Source of the DNA: Cannabis sativa
Taxonomy: Eukaryota; Streptophyta; Magnoliopsida; Rosales; Cannabaceae
DNA length: 64,000 nucleotides
Direction of reading: 5' to 3'
NCBI RefSeq assembly: GCF_029168945.1
Contig: NC_083608.1
Location: forward strand, 20,602,136-20,666,135
Positions 23,082 through 36,539 of this stretch are shown in pieces. Each line of letters begins with the position of its first letter. Position 1 is the first letter of the stretch. A program made the translations under genes and the position numbers. The notes beneath the pieces are model-generated. The model made no database searches and had not been told where the DNA came from. It saw nothing but the letters and a program-made list of their open reading frames with translations.

Positions 23082-24040
23082 TCTTACCTAATATATAAAA
23101 TGCCTATCTAACAATTTTTGTTGTGCACTTAACAGAATATACCAAAAATTTAACAGAATATACCACAAAAAAGTTATCTTTAACAGACACCTATTCAATT
23201 TAAACCAGAATAGTTGAAAAAAATTTTTTAAAAAAAATAAACAAAAAAATATTACACATACACGATCCATTTCAAAAAAAATTACAAAACAACATAACTA
23301 TTGGGTAGATACCTATTCACATAAGCACCCATTCAATTACACAATTTATATATAAAAAATGACACATCTTTGCAATAGTTTTAAAGAAAAAAAAACTTTG
23401 TTTGCTGCCATTAATTTGCAGTTATTATTGGAGCCTTCCAGAATCGTTGAAGCTTTATAATCTGCTAAAATCTTCAAAGTTGTCACGATCTGTACAGGTA
23501 TTATTGAAAGAAAGAGATTGACATAAATTTCATTTTATATATGTGTGTCTCAATCTTTACCTATTTGTATTTCTCATCCTAATCCCTATATGGTTTATAT
23601 TTGTATTTGTTTGTGTTTGGTGTTGTTGGTGATTTTCGGATTTGGTGTGTGGAGATTAGGCCGAAGTTTGTGAAAGTTTTCTGGGTTATTGTTTTCGGGT
23701 AGAAGTGAGAAGAGAAAAATTAAGAACCCTAACCCATAGGTGTGTACAAAAGAGAAATAAGAAAAAAAACTTAGAAAACCCTAATATTTCCTTACTGTTT
23801 TTTGAAGAAATTTATAAGAGAAAACATAGTATAAGAACCCATTACAACAATATAGCTCTGCCATAAGAGTGAAAAGAAAAGTAGAGAAAGAAAAACTTGA
23901 ACTCCTAGAATTTATTTTTACTGCTTTTTTATGTTGAAGAGAGAAAAAGATTTTGAAAGAATTTGAATATTCTTTTAACAATAGTGGCTGTCATATGTTT
24001 CTTTCCTTTATATACTAGGTTTAGTTTAGAGTTTAACTTA

Positions 24041-24158
24041 TTGGGCTGATGCTATTCTTATTGGGCTGAAAATTAAAGAAAAGGGTCATTGGGCTGATGC
24101 TATTCTTACTGGGCTGAAAATTAAAGAAAAGGGTCATTGGGCTGATGCTATTCTTAGT
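24041..24158 (+). repeat. 48-bp tandem repeat, about 2.5 copies
   Basis: Units begin TTGGGCTGATGCTATTCTTA at 24,041, 24,089 and 24,137, with TTGGGCTGAAAATTAAAGAA between. Confidence 0.9.
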
Positions 24159-24526
24159 GTTGTTTTTTTAAACTCTCTTATTTTTTTAACAATGAGTTTT
24201 TTATTTATTATCTTTTGTCTTTTTCTCTATTTTTTTTTTTTTTAAGACAAGTTTGTTTTTGTCTTTTTTTCTTTACTAAATGAAATTATATCTCTCTCTT
24301 ACTTTCTTATAATTTTTTAATTATTTCAATTTTCTAAAATGCTATATAAATAAGATTATTATTTTATTATGTGGGTTATATTTTCTCACGAAAAAAATAA
24401 TCATAATAAAAGATATAACTTATTTTGTGTGATTTATTAAAAAAAAACACAAATAAACTTTAACATATCAATCAAAATTACACAATAATAAAAAGTATGT
24501 TATAAATTTATTACTATAAATAAAGG

Positions 24527-25486
24527 TAACATGATTATATATAAAATTAATAGATAATAATAACAAAAAAAAAATTATTCTATCTTCTCGTTCTCCATTC
24601 ATATTCAAAATAGAAAAATTAATATATTAGGGTTATAAATATATTGACACTGCCTTTATTAATTTCATTTTTCTTCAAAATTCCGACTAATTGGAAATTA
24701 AAGTTCCATTCTGTTTGTAAAGTTTAAGATTTACTTCCATTCTGGGAGAATGAAATAATTAATTCAATTTCACTTTATTTTCTTTTATTTGTTTGAAAAC
24801 TAAAAATTAAGTAAAAGACTTTTAGTGGTTATTAGGAGAAAAAATTATTACATTGTTTCCTAAGAATATAACCCTATCCTGATTTTCATGGAACAAAAGA
24901 ACATATGTTCAAAAATCATACAAACATAAAAATTCAATACCTGTGATTGCCAAAACATTCTCATTCAAAATCACTCCATTGCTTTCCCACATTATCCCAA
25001 ATTTGTAGCCTTCTTCAATTATTTGATTCCAAATAATAGACTTCAAAAACCCATACAACCATAACCTTACCCGTTATCTGAAGAAGAAGAAAACAAACTT
25101 ACAAAACGTGAGAGACATCCATTAGAATTCCTCAACTATAAAAAAAAAAAAATTGCTTCTGCCGTAAGAAGAAAGGAGAAGAAGAGTTAATAAATTGGAA
25201 TTTTTTAGACAAAATAATGGCTGCCAAAAGTGATTTAAAATTACATGGAAAATTACTTAGGGGACATCCATTAGAATTCCTCAACCATAAAAAAAAATTG
25301 CTTCTGCCGTAAGAAGAAAGGATAAGAAGAGTTAATAAATTGGAATTTTTTAGACAAAATAATGGCTGCCAAAAGTGATTTAAAATTACATGGAAAATTA
25401 CTTAGGGTTTGCCAATTAGGGCTTCTTTTTTCCTGGGCTGATTTTACATTTTGGGCCGAATAATTAGTTTTAAAATATACCATTTT
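24527..25486 (+). repeat. 960-bp direct duplication, left copy
   Basis: Begins TAACATGATTATATATAAAA and ends AAAATATACCATTTT. It is nearly identical to 37,105-38,064. Each copy contains its own tandem duplication of about 147 bp (here 25,114-25,262 and 25,263-25,409) built on GACATCCATTAGAATTCC. Confidence 0.92.
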
Positions 25487-25616
25487 TTTTGGAAAAGTTA
25501 TAATTTAAATTATATTATAATATACTTTTATATTTAACTGCTATTTGTTGACATTTTATTATTTATTAATTATTTTTTACAACATTGATAAATACAGCTA
25601 CAAATTAAAAGCATAC

Positions 25617-25883
25617 ATGGCTAATGATGAGGATTGGTTTCCATTTACGGATAATGCCGACATTGTAATTTCTTACCTTGATGCTTATGTAGTGGGAGAA
25701 AATGATAAGTGTTTAGGTGAAAATTGTCCCGTATGCTTAGAAGAATTTAAAATAGGCACAAATGGTGCAAAAATGCCCACATGTATGCATTTATTTCATG
25801 TAGATTGTATTGCTAATTGGCTTCGTAGGAATCCAACTTGTCCTGTTTGTAGGTCTCATTTATTTTATTTAATTTGGCTGTAA
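25617..25883 (+). CDS. RING-H2 finger protein carried by the Helitron
   Basis: 88 residues from ATG at 25,617. The RING-H2 core is complete: CPVC, a 14-residue spacer, C-M-H-L-F-H, two residues then C, a 10-residue spacer, and CPVC. This is the zinc-binding pattern of plant ATL/RING-type E3 ubiquitin ligases. There is no membrane segment. The protein is little more than the RING with an acidic N-terminus (MANDEDWFPFTDNADIVISY). It lies just after the left 960-bp repeat and upstream of RepHel on the same strand. It is either a host gene fragment captured by the element or a conserved accessory ORF of this Helitron lineage. An unseen 5' exon is possible. Confidence 0.65.
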   Translation: MANDEDWFPFTDNADIVISYLDAYVVGENDKCLGENCPVCLEEFKIGTNGAKMPTCMHLFHVDCIANWLRRNPTCPVCRSHLFYLIWL

Positions 25884-26290
25884 CTTGTAACAATTAATAT
25901 TACTTATTTAGATGAAAGTTATTTGGTTAAATTTGATTGTTTCTTTTAACTATTAATATCAATATTAGTTAAATATATCAAAGTTATTCCAATTAGTTTA
26001 GTTGTAAATTGTAATAATTAATACATTATATTTCAAAATTATTTGTGGTATTGAGAAAAAAAAATTACTAAAAAAATGCTAATTTAAAAAAAAAATAATT
26101 CAAGTATTTAGAAAACTATCATAATATATACTATTATCATTTAAATATGTAGGAACTAAACCTTATAACTTTTAACTTCTCATATTTTCATTTTGCAGTT
26201 TAAATAATAAAAAATTAATTTAATAGTTTTTGTATTTGTTTTTGTAAACCAGGAAAAGAAAATGAAAAAAAAAAAACTTTATAAAGATCT

Positions 26291-29200
26291 ATGAGAAGAA
26301 ATGAAAGAAAAAATTTGTCAAAGAAAAAGAGAAAGATATGCTCAAAAAAAAAAATTGCAAGAAATAATGCAATTTCTATAGATGAATCATCATCAAGCAT
26401 CCAAAATCACTTTCACGAGGCTAATAATAATACAATGAGAAGTAAGGAAGCTGATAATGTCATGAATAATATTTGTGAAACGTCTACACAACTATCAACA
26501 ATTAATGCAGGTAACTAATTTTTATTTACATATAAATTATTTAAGTTTATATACTAAGTTTTCATTTGAAAATAAACAAATAATACATAATTAATTTACA
26601 ATATTTTTTTGGTGTATAAACAGATCCAAACAACAAATCATATCCCAACTTAAAGATTAGAAAATTTGTCAATGATGTCCCATATGAAGCTTCTTCTACT
26701 TTGAAATTAATCCCAATATGTGTACATTGCAAAGCAAAAAGATATCCTCATGAGACAACTGAATTTTGTTGTGCTAATGGAAAGATTCGATTAGCCAAAA
26801 CCAATGTTCATGAAAAGCTTCGTGATTTGTTAACAAGTAACACATATGAATCTACTCAATTTAGGACATATATTCGCACTTACAACAACAAGTTTGCATT
26901 TACATCATTTGGAGTTAAAGTTGATAAAGATCTTTGTCGAAGGAATAAAGGAATCTACACTTTCAGAAGTCAAGGACAAATATATCACTACATTAATGAT
27001 TTGCTTCCCTCAAATGGCCATCCGTCTAAGCTACAATTATATTTCTATGACACAGATCATGAATTAGAAAATTATCTTTCAGATTCAAAAATAATGGTTC
27101 CATCAGTTGTTGCTGAACTAATAGAAATTCTCCAAATCAATCCATATTCTTCATTTTTCAGATCACTAGGTGATTTGGAACATCTTGAAAACCAAAAAAT
27201 AATTATACGAACAGATATTGGACTATATCAACTCGTTTACAATGCCCCAACGTCTTCACAAGTTGCAGCAATATGGACAGAAAATGATGATGGTGAAGAA
27301 CTAATTGGTCGTGACATTTTTGTATATAATCATTCTGGTTTAAGTCATAAAGTGCAATACTATTACGGTTGTTATAATCCACTACAATATCCATTGTTGT
27401 TTCCCTATGGAGATATTGGATGGCATGAAGACATTAAAAGGAATAGTGGAGGTTGCAATTCTACATATAATGAAATAAATCAATCTGTAAACCCTGACCA
27501 ATCAACCAATGCAGATGAATTAATTGCAAGAGAAGAAAGAGGTTAGATAATAATATTAAAATACAAATTAATTATAAATATTTAATTAACAAGAACTTAC
27601 TTACGTTTTACTTTGACAGTATTAAACAAACGAAAAAAAGGGGAAGTAGTTTCATGCCGTGAATATTACTGTTACAAACTACAGATTCGAGAAAATGACA
27701 ATTCAATCTTACTTAAGTTTGGAAGACTATTACAACAATATGTTGTTGATATGTATGTTAAAATTGAAACGTCAAGATTGGATTATTATCGACGCTACCA
27801 AGAAGAATTTCGGCATGAGATATATCGAGGTATTGTCGATACATTTACTCTCGGAGAAAGAAATGCTTCTAATATTGGAAAACGTATGATTCTCCCATCA
27901 TCATTTATTGGAGGTCCGAGGGACATGAGAAAACGATACATGGAAGCAATGGCTTTAGTTCAACATTATGGAAAACTTGATATTTTCTTAACAATGACAT
28001 GCAATCCAAATTGGCCAGAAATTATTAATGAACTAGAAGAACATGAAGAGAGTCAAAATAGACCTGACTTGGTTTCTCGAGTTTTTCATTCAAAATTAGA
28101 AGAAATGAAAGATGAATTATTTAAGAGAAAAATATTCGGTGAAGTTTCAGCTTATGTTTACGTCATTGAGCACCAAAAAAGTGGTCTTCCACATGCCCAC
28201 TTCTTAATTATCTTACAAAGAGACTACAAATTATATGCACCAGAATCTTTTGATGAAATTGTTTCAGCAGAAATACCCGATAAAAACACAAACCCCCATC
28301 TTTATAAAACCGTTGTGAAGCATATGATGCACGGACCATGTGGAGTATTGAAACCGTCAAATATTTGCATGAAAAAAATGGATTTTGCAAAAGTAATTAT
28401 CCAAAAAACTATGCACCAAACACAACTGTAGGTAGTGATTGCTTTCCTATCTATAAGCGTCCACATAATGGGGTATATGTTAAAGTAAGAGGAAGCAAAT
28501 TAGACAATCGTTGGGTTGTTCCATATAATCCATATTTACTAGCAAAATTTGATTGTCACATTAATGTCAAAATTTGCTCAACGATAAAAGCAGTCAAATA
28601 TCTCTACAAGTACATTTACAAAGGTCATGATCGGGTTACTTTTAACTTGACTTCGGAAGAAAGTATTAATGAAGTAGATGAAATCAAACAATATCAGTGT
28701 GGTAGATGGATCACCCCTCCAGAAGCTATGTGGAGAATATATGGATTTATTATAAATGAAATGTATCCATCAGTATATAGCTTACATTTACATCTTGAAG
28801 ATCAACAATCAGTCACTTTCCATGGAAATGGAGATCTAAATAATATTTTAAATTCAGACCGTTATCAAAAATCTATGCTTACAGAATTCTTTGCCACCAA
28901 TAAAGTAGATGAAAATGCAAAAAAACTACTATACAAAGAATTTCCACAACATTACGTATGGGACAATCAACACAAACAATGGACTCCACGGAAAAAGAAA
29001 AAAGTAATAGGACGAATTGTTACAGCAAATCCCCTTGAAGGTGAAAGATATTATCTCCGATTACTACTAAGCCATGTAAGAGGACCTACATCCTTCGAAG
29101 ATCTAAGACATATTGATGGAATAGTAGCTCCAACATTTCGTGATGCAGCAACAATGCGTGGTCTTCTCCAAACAGATAATACCTAAGAAGATTGTTTGCA

Positions 29201-30941
29201 AGAAGCATCGATATTCCAAATGCCAAACAGTTTGAGACGGTTATTTGCAACAATATTGGTCTTCTGTAATCCTAATAATCCAAGATATCTGTGGGAGCGA
29301 TTCGAAAAAGACATGTCAATAGATTACAAAACATCAGAAGATTCCACTTCAAACGTAAGACTCGAAGCACTGAAGTCAATTGCTTTAGCGATTGAGTCAA
29401 TGGGGAAAGATATTAACACATTCAATCTCATAGACAACCACATCTCATTTGATGATGAAGAAATTCAGACAAGAGAAATCAACGATGAACTAGGTGTCGA
29501 AGTCCCAGAAGAAAAAAATGCAGCATCAGAATACTTAAATAACGAACAAAAAGAAATTTACGATGCTATCCTACAAAAAGTATTTGACAATAAAAGTGCT
29601 GCTTTATTTATAGATGGACCTGGTGGAACTGGAAAAACATTCTTATACAAGGCTCTTTTGGCTAAAATACGATCAAAAAATTTAGTAGCTTTAGCAACTG
29701 CATCTTCAGGTGTTGCTGCATCCATTCTTCCTGGTGGGAGAACTGCACATTCAAGGTTTAAACTTCCACTTCATACTGGAGATAAAAACACATGTTCCGT
29801 GAGCAAACAAAGTGGTCTAGCAAACTTACTTCGCCAAGCAAAATTAATAATATGGGATGAAGCTCCAATGACAAGAAAACAACATTTAGAAGCATTTGAC
29901 CAAATGCTAAAGGATATTACTGATTCAGATCTACCATTCGGAGGAAAAGTAGTTGTTTTTGGCGGAGATTTTAGACAAGTTTTACCAGTTGTTCGTAAAG
30001 GTACAAGAGAAGAACAAGTTCAATCAAGTTTGGTATATTCATATTTGTGGTCTACATTAACCAAATTTTGATTAATAGAAAACATGCGAGCAAGATTAGA
30101 TCCAGCATTCTCAAATTATGTATTAGAAGTTGGAAACGGAATGCCTCCAAACACAGTTAATGAAATAATAAAAATACCACACCAAATGCTTATTCCATAC
30201 ATTGAAGAAAAGATTTCCGTTGATCAACTGATAGAAGATGTTTTCAACAACCTTACTGATTTTTCTAACAATATTTCAACTATGATGAATCGAGCAATAT
30301 TAACACCGAAAAATGATTTCGTAGATGAAATAAACACATTGTTAATTAATAGATTCCCTGGTGAAGCACAACGGTATTACAGTTATGACGAAACGATAGA
30401 TGTATCTGAACAACCTGTAATGGAAGATTTCTTACACAAATTAACTCCTAATGGACTCCCGCCACATGAATTAATACTTAAAGAAGAATTGTCCAATAAT
30501 GCTACTCAGAAACATCAATGCTTCAGAAGGACTATGCAATGGAACCTGCCTAATTTGCAGAGGTTTTGATCGAAATATCATAGATGCAGAAATTGCAGTG
30601 GGACATTATATTGGAAAAAGAGTATTCATTCAAGGATTCCGTTCTTACCTAATGTTGATGAAAATGCTGGGTTTCCATTCAAAAGAACTCAATTCCCAAT
30701 TAGATTAAGTTTCGCAATGACGATAAATAAGTCACAAGGACAAATACTGGATTATGTTGGTATTTATTTGCCTCAGCCAGTATTCTCACATGGCCAATTA
30801 TATGTAGCTTTATCAAGGGCAAAAACATCATCTATAGTAAAGATTTTAATACGACCAGTATCATATCAGAAACTTGAAAAAAATTACACAAAAATTATTG
30901 TATTTACTGAATTACTTGAATTGTCAAGATTAGGTTTATAA
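26291..30941 (+). pseudogene. Helitron RepHel (Rep endonuclease plus PIF1-like helicase), broken
   Basis: Exon 1 (26,291-26,510) is a Lys/Arg-rich N-terminus, spliced to exon 2 at 26,624. A second intron lies at about 27,541-27,619. The Rep domain shows FLTMTCNPNWPEI, the HxH motif in LPHAHFLIIL (28,187 on) and the tyrosine motif KYLYKYIYKGHD (about 28,600). The helicase shows GPGGTGKT (29,619), ATASSGVAAS, IIWDEAP, FGGDFRQVLPV, INKSQGQ (30,723) and LYVALSRA. All would act in rolling-circle transposition. Defects: frameshift in an A7 run near 28,372, in-frame TAA at 29,184-29,186, in-frame TGA at 30,069-30,071, and frameshifts near 30,490 and 30,640. The element can no longer make its own RepHel. 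Confidence 0.9.
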
Positions 30942-31399
30942 ATTCTCAATGTACATGTATTTCCAAATAAGACATATTTCTCTTATTTATATCTATTATA
31001 AGTTATAATATTGTACTAAATCTTTATTTATATTATTTAAAAGACAGAAATTTATTAATAAAAATAAAGAACATAATAAAAGAAAATTTGGCTGGGTAAG
31101 AGAGGTATTGATATGAGCCGGTATCCTGCTGTGCTCCGGTATATACATTAACTACAATATACACAGAAAATATACATTAACTACAATAGAATTATATTAT
31201 ATTATAATATAATCAATTATGTGATATTATTTGAGAATATTTTAATTTTTTTCTTTTTTATTGTGGGTGGAATTATTTTTTAAAAGTTAACGTAGAATTA
31301 TATTATAATATAATCAATTATGTGATATTATTTGAGAATATTTGAATTTAAGACTCTAATTGTGTGTTAGGGGTATTTTCATAATTTTAACCCAAAAGA

Positions 31400-34300
31400 C
31401 ACTACCACAAAATTCACTATTCACGTCGGTCAACGCGACTGTTCATCGCGTTGACCGACGTGAATAGTACTATATTCAATATATTCGTCACTTTTAAAAT
31501 GTCACAAAAAATAAACAAATAGCGTCGGTTCTATCTTTGTCACTAATTACCCAACCGACGGTAAAAGTCAAAGAAATTTAAAAAATTCGTTCATTATTAG
31601 CGTCGTTTTAAAAGCCTCACTTAAGCTTTGTGTGGCGTTTTAAAAACGATGCTAAAAATAATTGTGAGTGTGAGAAAACGACGCAGATTCTCATATTGTT
31701 CACTTACAAACAGTCGAATACACTATATATCATTTTCACTTTTCCCTCTCTTTCTCTGAACAGCTCTCTTTCCCTCTCTTTCTCTCTTGCGATTTCAGTC
31801 TGAAGGTCTCTCTCTTTCCCCTCTCTTTCTCTCTTGCGATTTTGAATGTCTGAAGCTCTCTGAACTGAGATTTCGAACCGGCCATAGAGACACACATTTT
31901 CGAACAGGGCCTGATGCGATTCTGAAGCTCACTGTCGTAGGTCTCCTCTCCCACCTCCGTAAGTCTCTGTCGTTCCATCTCTCTGTCGTTCCATCTCTTT
32001 CTCTCTTGCTTTCAACTATAATCTATCGCTCTCTCTCAGTCTCTCATTTTTATCATCAAAAAATAATTTATCATTTTATATCATTGGTAGCTTCTGATTT
32101 GGGGGTTTCAGATTTGAATGTTATACATTTAGATTGAAAGATTTACATTGCTAGTTTTGATTATCTAATTCTCCCTTTAATTTGAAATTAGGGTTTTTAA
32201 ACTAGGTTATATTAAGATTTAGAATATGATTTGTATTCAATAAATGTGTTTGTGGTAAGAACTGGTAATTAGATGAAATAGAAAAACAAGTATAATTCGT
32301 ATTGAATAGTGTTAAAAATACAATATTTTTGAACTGATCTGATTTTTTTATATTCAGGGTCCTTAAAAAGATTGTAGCTTTAACCATTGCTTTCAATTTC
32401 ACAGGTTGGTTCATCCCAAAATGGTCCAATGCTGCAGATAATGATTCTGATGAAGGTAACTAATTTTGATTCTTTCAACAAAAATAGTGCAGAGTTTTAT
32501 AATTAGCAATTTGCAAAAACTTCATATAGAATACTGAATGAATATAGCTGTAAAAACTTTTTCAGTTTGGATCTAATCATTATCAAAAACTCGAGTTTTT
32601 AACAAAAATGAAATCACCAATTATAGTTCTTATCATAAGGCTTCATTTATCAATGGAGTAAAGAAAGCTTTTTCTTCTTTAATTTCTGGTAAGAACTGGT
32701 AATTAGATGTTTGTATTCAATCTAATTATGTAATGCAAGAATGTTGTGGTCAAAATGGAAAAACCTTAATAGATAAAAATGCGTCTCTGTCACAGGTTTG
32801 CCAATTATAAGGATTGATCCAGTTTTTAATATTTAGGTTTAGTTTTATGAATCTATTATATGATTATTATAAAATTTGGTATTTAAATTGCTTATTGCTT
32901 ACCAAAAAAAAGTGTTTATATAAAATAGGGGGAAACTCATTCTTGCATTACATAATTCTCCATATAGTTTTGTTTTTTTTTATAGATATGCATTACATTT
33001 ATATAATCCATTAAAGAAAAAAAGAAGAAAAAAATGTTTAAAATTTTTGTAGCAGAAATATTCTTACAGGTTTTCACAATATTAAAGAGCACCGAACTAA
33101 TGAAAATATAATACATACAATTATATCAACGAACCAGCTTTTGCTGCTGTTGGGGGAGCATCCAACGAACCAGCTTTTGCTGCTGTTACCTCAGTTCTAG
33201 GAGCAACACCTACTGCCAGGGCCTCTGCTCCACCAACTGTCAGGGCCTCTACTCCACCAAATGTCAGGGCCTCTGCTCCACCAGCTCCCAAGGCCTCTGC
33301 TCCACCAGCTCCCAAGGCCACTATTCCAACACCTCCACTTGTTGCCCCACCAGCCACACCTTGTGCAGCTGCTCCACCAGCACCATCTCCGGTTACTTCT
33401 GATAATGTATTATTTACTTGCTTTTTAAAATAATTTTCATTATGCATGTTTAATTTTTATATCATAATTATTTAAGTTTTTTTTAAAATAAATTTTGTTT
33501 GTCTCTTGTTTTGTTTGCAAATGAAGAGATTGAGGTGTGATATGTACGTGATTGATCCCAAAGAAAAAGATCCGGTCTTAGTTGCATCAGGTTATGTGAA
33601 ACTTGAAAAGGCAGACAAAGAAGGCAATATTATAATACATGGAGTAAAAAAGAAGTTTGATGATTTCAAACGTGTCTTTATTGAGAAGGTGGTTGAAGAA
33701 AATGCCATTCTACCATGCCATATAGAACATGAAGGCTTCGACACAGTTGGTTTAGCTGTAAACAATTTTGTAGCTTGGCCAAAGAACCTAATCAACATAC
33801 ATCCAGATGATTTAGCGAAGGTACATCATTTTTTTTTCCTTTTCAAGTATATTTTCTTGAATAATGAGTAGGTTGAACTCAAATAGTTATTTGGTGATAC
33901 TTTCTTTTTAAAGAAGCTAATGATAGTGTCTAGTGGGATGGGAATGCATTATTGGTGAAAATTCTGTGGCCATGATCTATTCAAAGCTAGTTTTGTAAGT
34001 ATTTTAAGACTTTAACCTCGGGAGAAAACAAATCTATTATGATTTATGATTTTATGTTTTCTAAACTCTTGGATACTAATAATTTCTTACAAAAACCTTA
34101 AAATTGCATCTTAGGCTGTCAATATTATTATATTTTGAAATTGTAATTAATTGTTTGATGTAGATGAAAGGAAAGAAGAAAGTTTCAAGAGATCATTTGG
34201 CTCCACCGACTCAGCCACCGATAAACCCAAAGGGGCCTAATAAACAGTCTGTCAAACGGTACATTCCCCCTGCAAAGACACAATTATTGTCTGGACTTTC

Positions 34301-35989
34301 AGAGATTGTGAAGAATTGGCCTGCTAAGAAATCAAATAGATACTATATTAAACTGGAAGTGTTCGGAGGAGAAGGCCAAGAGTGTTGGATCAGCGCTGAC
34401 GAGGTGGAAGATGTGTGCGAGCTCCATAAGATTGGAAATACTGTTATGTCTCTTTGGTGCAGGTATAATAGTTAATAACTAAGTTAATATCTAAGTTAAA
34501 AATTATATATACAACTGTTTATTAATAATCTGTTTTAATTTAGTTATTTGCAAGAACACACACTTAATCTTGGTGGGTTGAGGAATACATATGCATTTAA
34601 TAATCCTGCTTCAGTATCAACTGAAGCTGGTAAACTCAAACAACGTTCAGAGAATCTATGTCAGCGAATGATGGGTATGCAACCTGAACAATGGTTGATA
34701 AGTCCGTGGAATTCAGAGTAAGTATGTTTTTATATTAATAAATGTAACAAACTAATGGATCGATTAGTGAGTTGACTGAATTAACATGTTTTGTTCTGTA
34801 GTGATCACTGGTTGACAATTATGATTCATGCCAATACTCAAAGTGTTGCATATCTTGACTCGACGAATGACTTTATCCGAACTGATATTATGAAATGTAT
34901 TTAAAAGTAAGTTATAATTTTTTAAATTTAGATTATGTTATAAATCAATTCATTAATTAATTTCTTTTTTGTTTAGTGCTGTGGACATGTACAGGATCGA
35001 AAAAAATATACGAAACAAGGGTCCAGTAAAAATCAACCAATACACGTGTCGACAGCAGCCGGATGGAGTACAATGTGGTTATTATGTTATGAAGATTATT
35101 CAGAGTTTCATGACGGTTGTTAATCCTGCAAGTTTTTTGAAAAATCATGTAAACATGAATAACTACTCTTCTCTATTTAGTTTGTATTTTAATTATATAT
35201 ACTTTTAATATGTTGATTAATGTTTTTTGATCTTTTATTTTACAGTTCAAGTTAGACGCTCCCTATAGTAACGAGGAGATCAATGCCGTACGAGATGAGT
35301 TGGCCGAATTTGTGAAGCCATTGATTATAGATTAAGTACTTAAGGTTACGACACTTTTGATATAATACATGAGTAACAAGTTTTATGATTATTGTTATCT
35401 TTTGCATATATTATTAGTTTATATTTAGTTTACGATATACATGGAATTTAAGTTTTAGAATCGATTTTATTAACAATTTTGGTATTGTGTGATTAGTTAA
35501 TAGAATCGATTACTAATTTAATATAAGTTTTAAAAATGTTATTTTAATTTTTTTTGTATTATGTATTTACTATTATATAGAGTTATTCTAAAATTTGATA
35601 ATGCAGGTGGGGAAAATTGCATGAAAAGTTTGCAATTTTCCCTTACTTATATTTGTGCTTCATTTTATAAGTGACGCAATAGGTAAAAAAAAAAAGTATT
35701 TTCGTAATACAGATGACATTTTTAAACCGACGGAATAAGTTTTTTGTGACAGTTTTAAAATGCCATGAAACATTTAGCGTCACTTTTTAACCGACGCTTA
35801 AAATAAAATAGAAAAGTAATTTTTTACCGTCGGTTTTCAAATGACGAAAATTGTATTTTGCGTCTTTTTAAAAACGACGCAAATAAAACACTATTTACGT
35901 CTACGGATTATACGTCGGTTCTGTAGACCGACGCAAAATCTTTATATGTCACTTATAAAACGACGAAAATACCCCTTTTTGTAGTAGTG
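31400..35989 (+). mobile_element. CACTA transposon with a ULP1-type gene, nested in the Helitron
   Basis: Left end CACTACCACAAAATTC, right end the inverse of CACTACTACAAAAAGG. AGA duplications (31,397-31,399 and 35,990-35,992) give the 3-bp target site of CACTA elements. Sub-terminal regions carry many short direct and inverted words of the type GTCGGTT/ACCGACG (31,420-31,620 and 35,700-35,960), which act as transposase binding sites in this superfamily. No transposase is visible. The only gene is the ULP1-like protease. The element is therefore non-autonomous. Confidence 0.88.
33125..35335 (+). CDS. ULP1-like cysteine protease (C48 family) carried by the CACTA element
   Basis: Approximate exons: Pro/Ala-rich 33,125-33,405; 33,524-33,820; 34,164-34,461; 34,545-34,718; 34,801-34,898; 34,977-35,149; 35,246-35,335. 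The N-terminal part holds a 9-residue repeat (APPxVRAS/APPAPKAS). A segment DMYVIDPKEKDPVLVASGYV follows, of the kind found in plant transposon-borne ULP1 proteins. The protease core shows DHW (His), AYLDS (Asp) and QPDGVQCGYYVM (oxyanion Gln and nucleophile Cys), the full C48 triad. The stop is TAA at 35,333-35,335. The family cleaves SUMO or related modifiers, but for transposon copies the substrate is unknown. Exon borders are estimates. One border near 34,900 gives an early stop unless spliced differently. Confidence 0.6.
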
Positions 35990-36539
35990 AGAGTAAAATT
36001 GTAATTTTATTATATATTGTTGCGACGTCATGATTAAAGGAACATCACATACCTTACATTATGCTAATACCCGTTAATCAGGATCAATAAGCCAATTGAG
36101 TAAAGCAAAATAACTTAATTAAATAAAATAACTTGTAATAATAAAATTTATCTTTAACTTAAAATCAAAATAATATAAATACATATTCAGGATTGCATAA
36201 AAATCTTATCTAAAATATTACAAGTAATTCACATACAAGTCGACCTAAGCGGCAAAATAGGATTTCTATACAATCTTCCTTTGGACCCAAGCCTCTCGGT
36301 CTAGCTTCGCTTGAACATATACAATTCATCTTCAAAACCCTCGAGCTCATGGTTGAACAAGGTTCATGTACAATCATGCTTCAATTAAAAGCATTCAGTG
36401 ATCAACATCAGTAAAATATTTCTTTGTAAAAGAAACGAAAAAAAGTTACATGTGTCGATTCCGCGACAAACAGAATATAAATCTCATGAAAAAAAAACAC
36501 AACCACAAAACTCACTCCTACTGGTGCACAACAAGACTT

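Noticed and set aside
31095..31140. A Helitron 3' end just after RepHel
   Set aside because: The GCCGGTATCC/CTCCGGTATA words there are direct, not inverted, and no CTRR followed by T stands at the right distance.
33121..33447. Ala/Gly-rich minus-strand frame (GAGGAEAL repeats)
   Set aside because: The plus strand of the same region encodes the Pro/Ala repeat of the ULP1 gene in sense with its exons, so the minus frame is a shadow.
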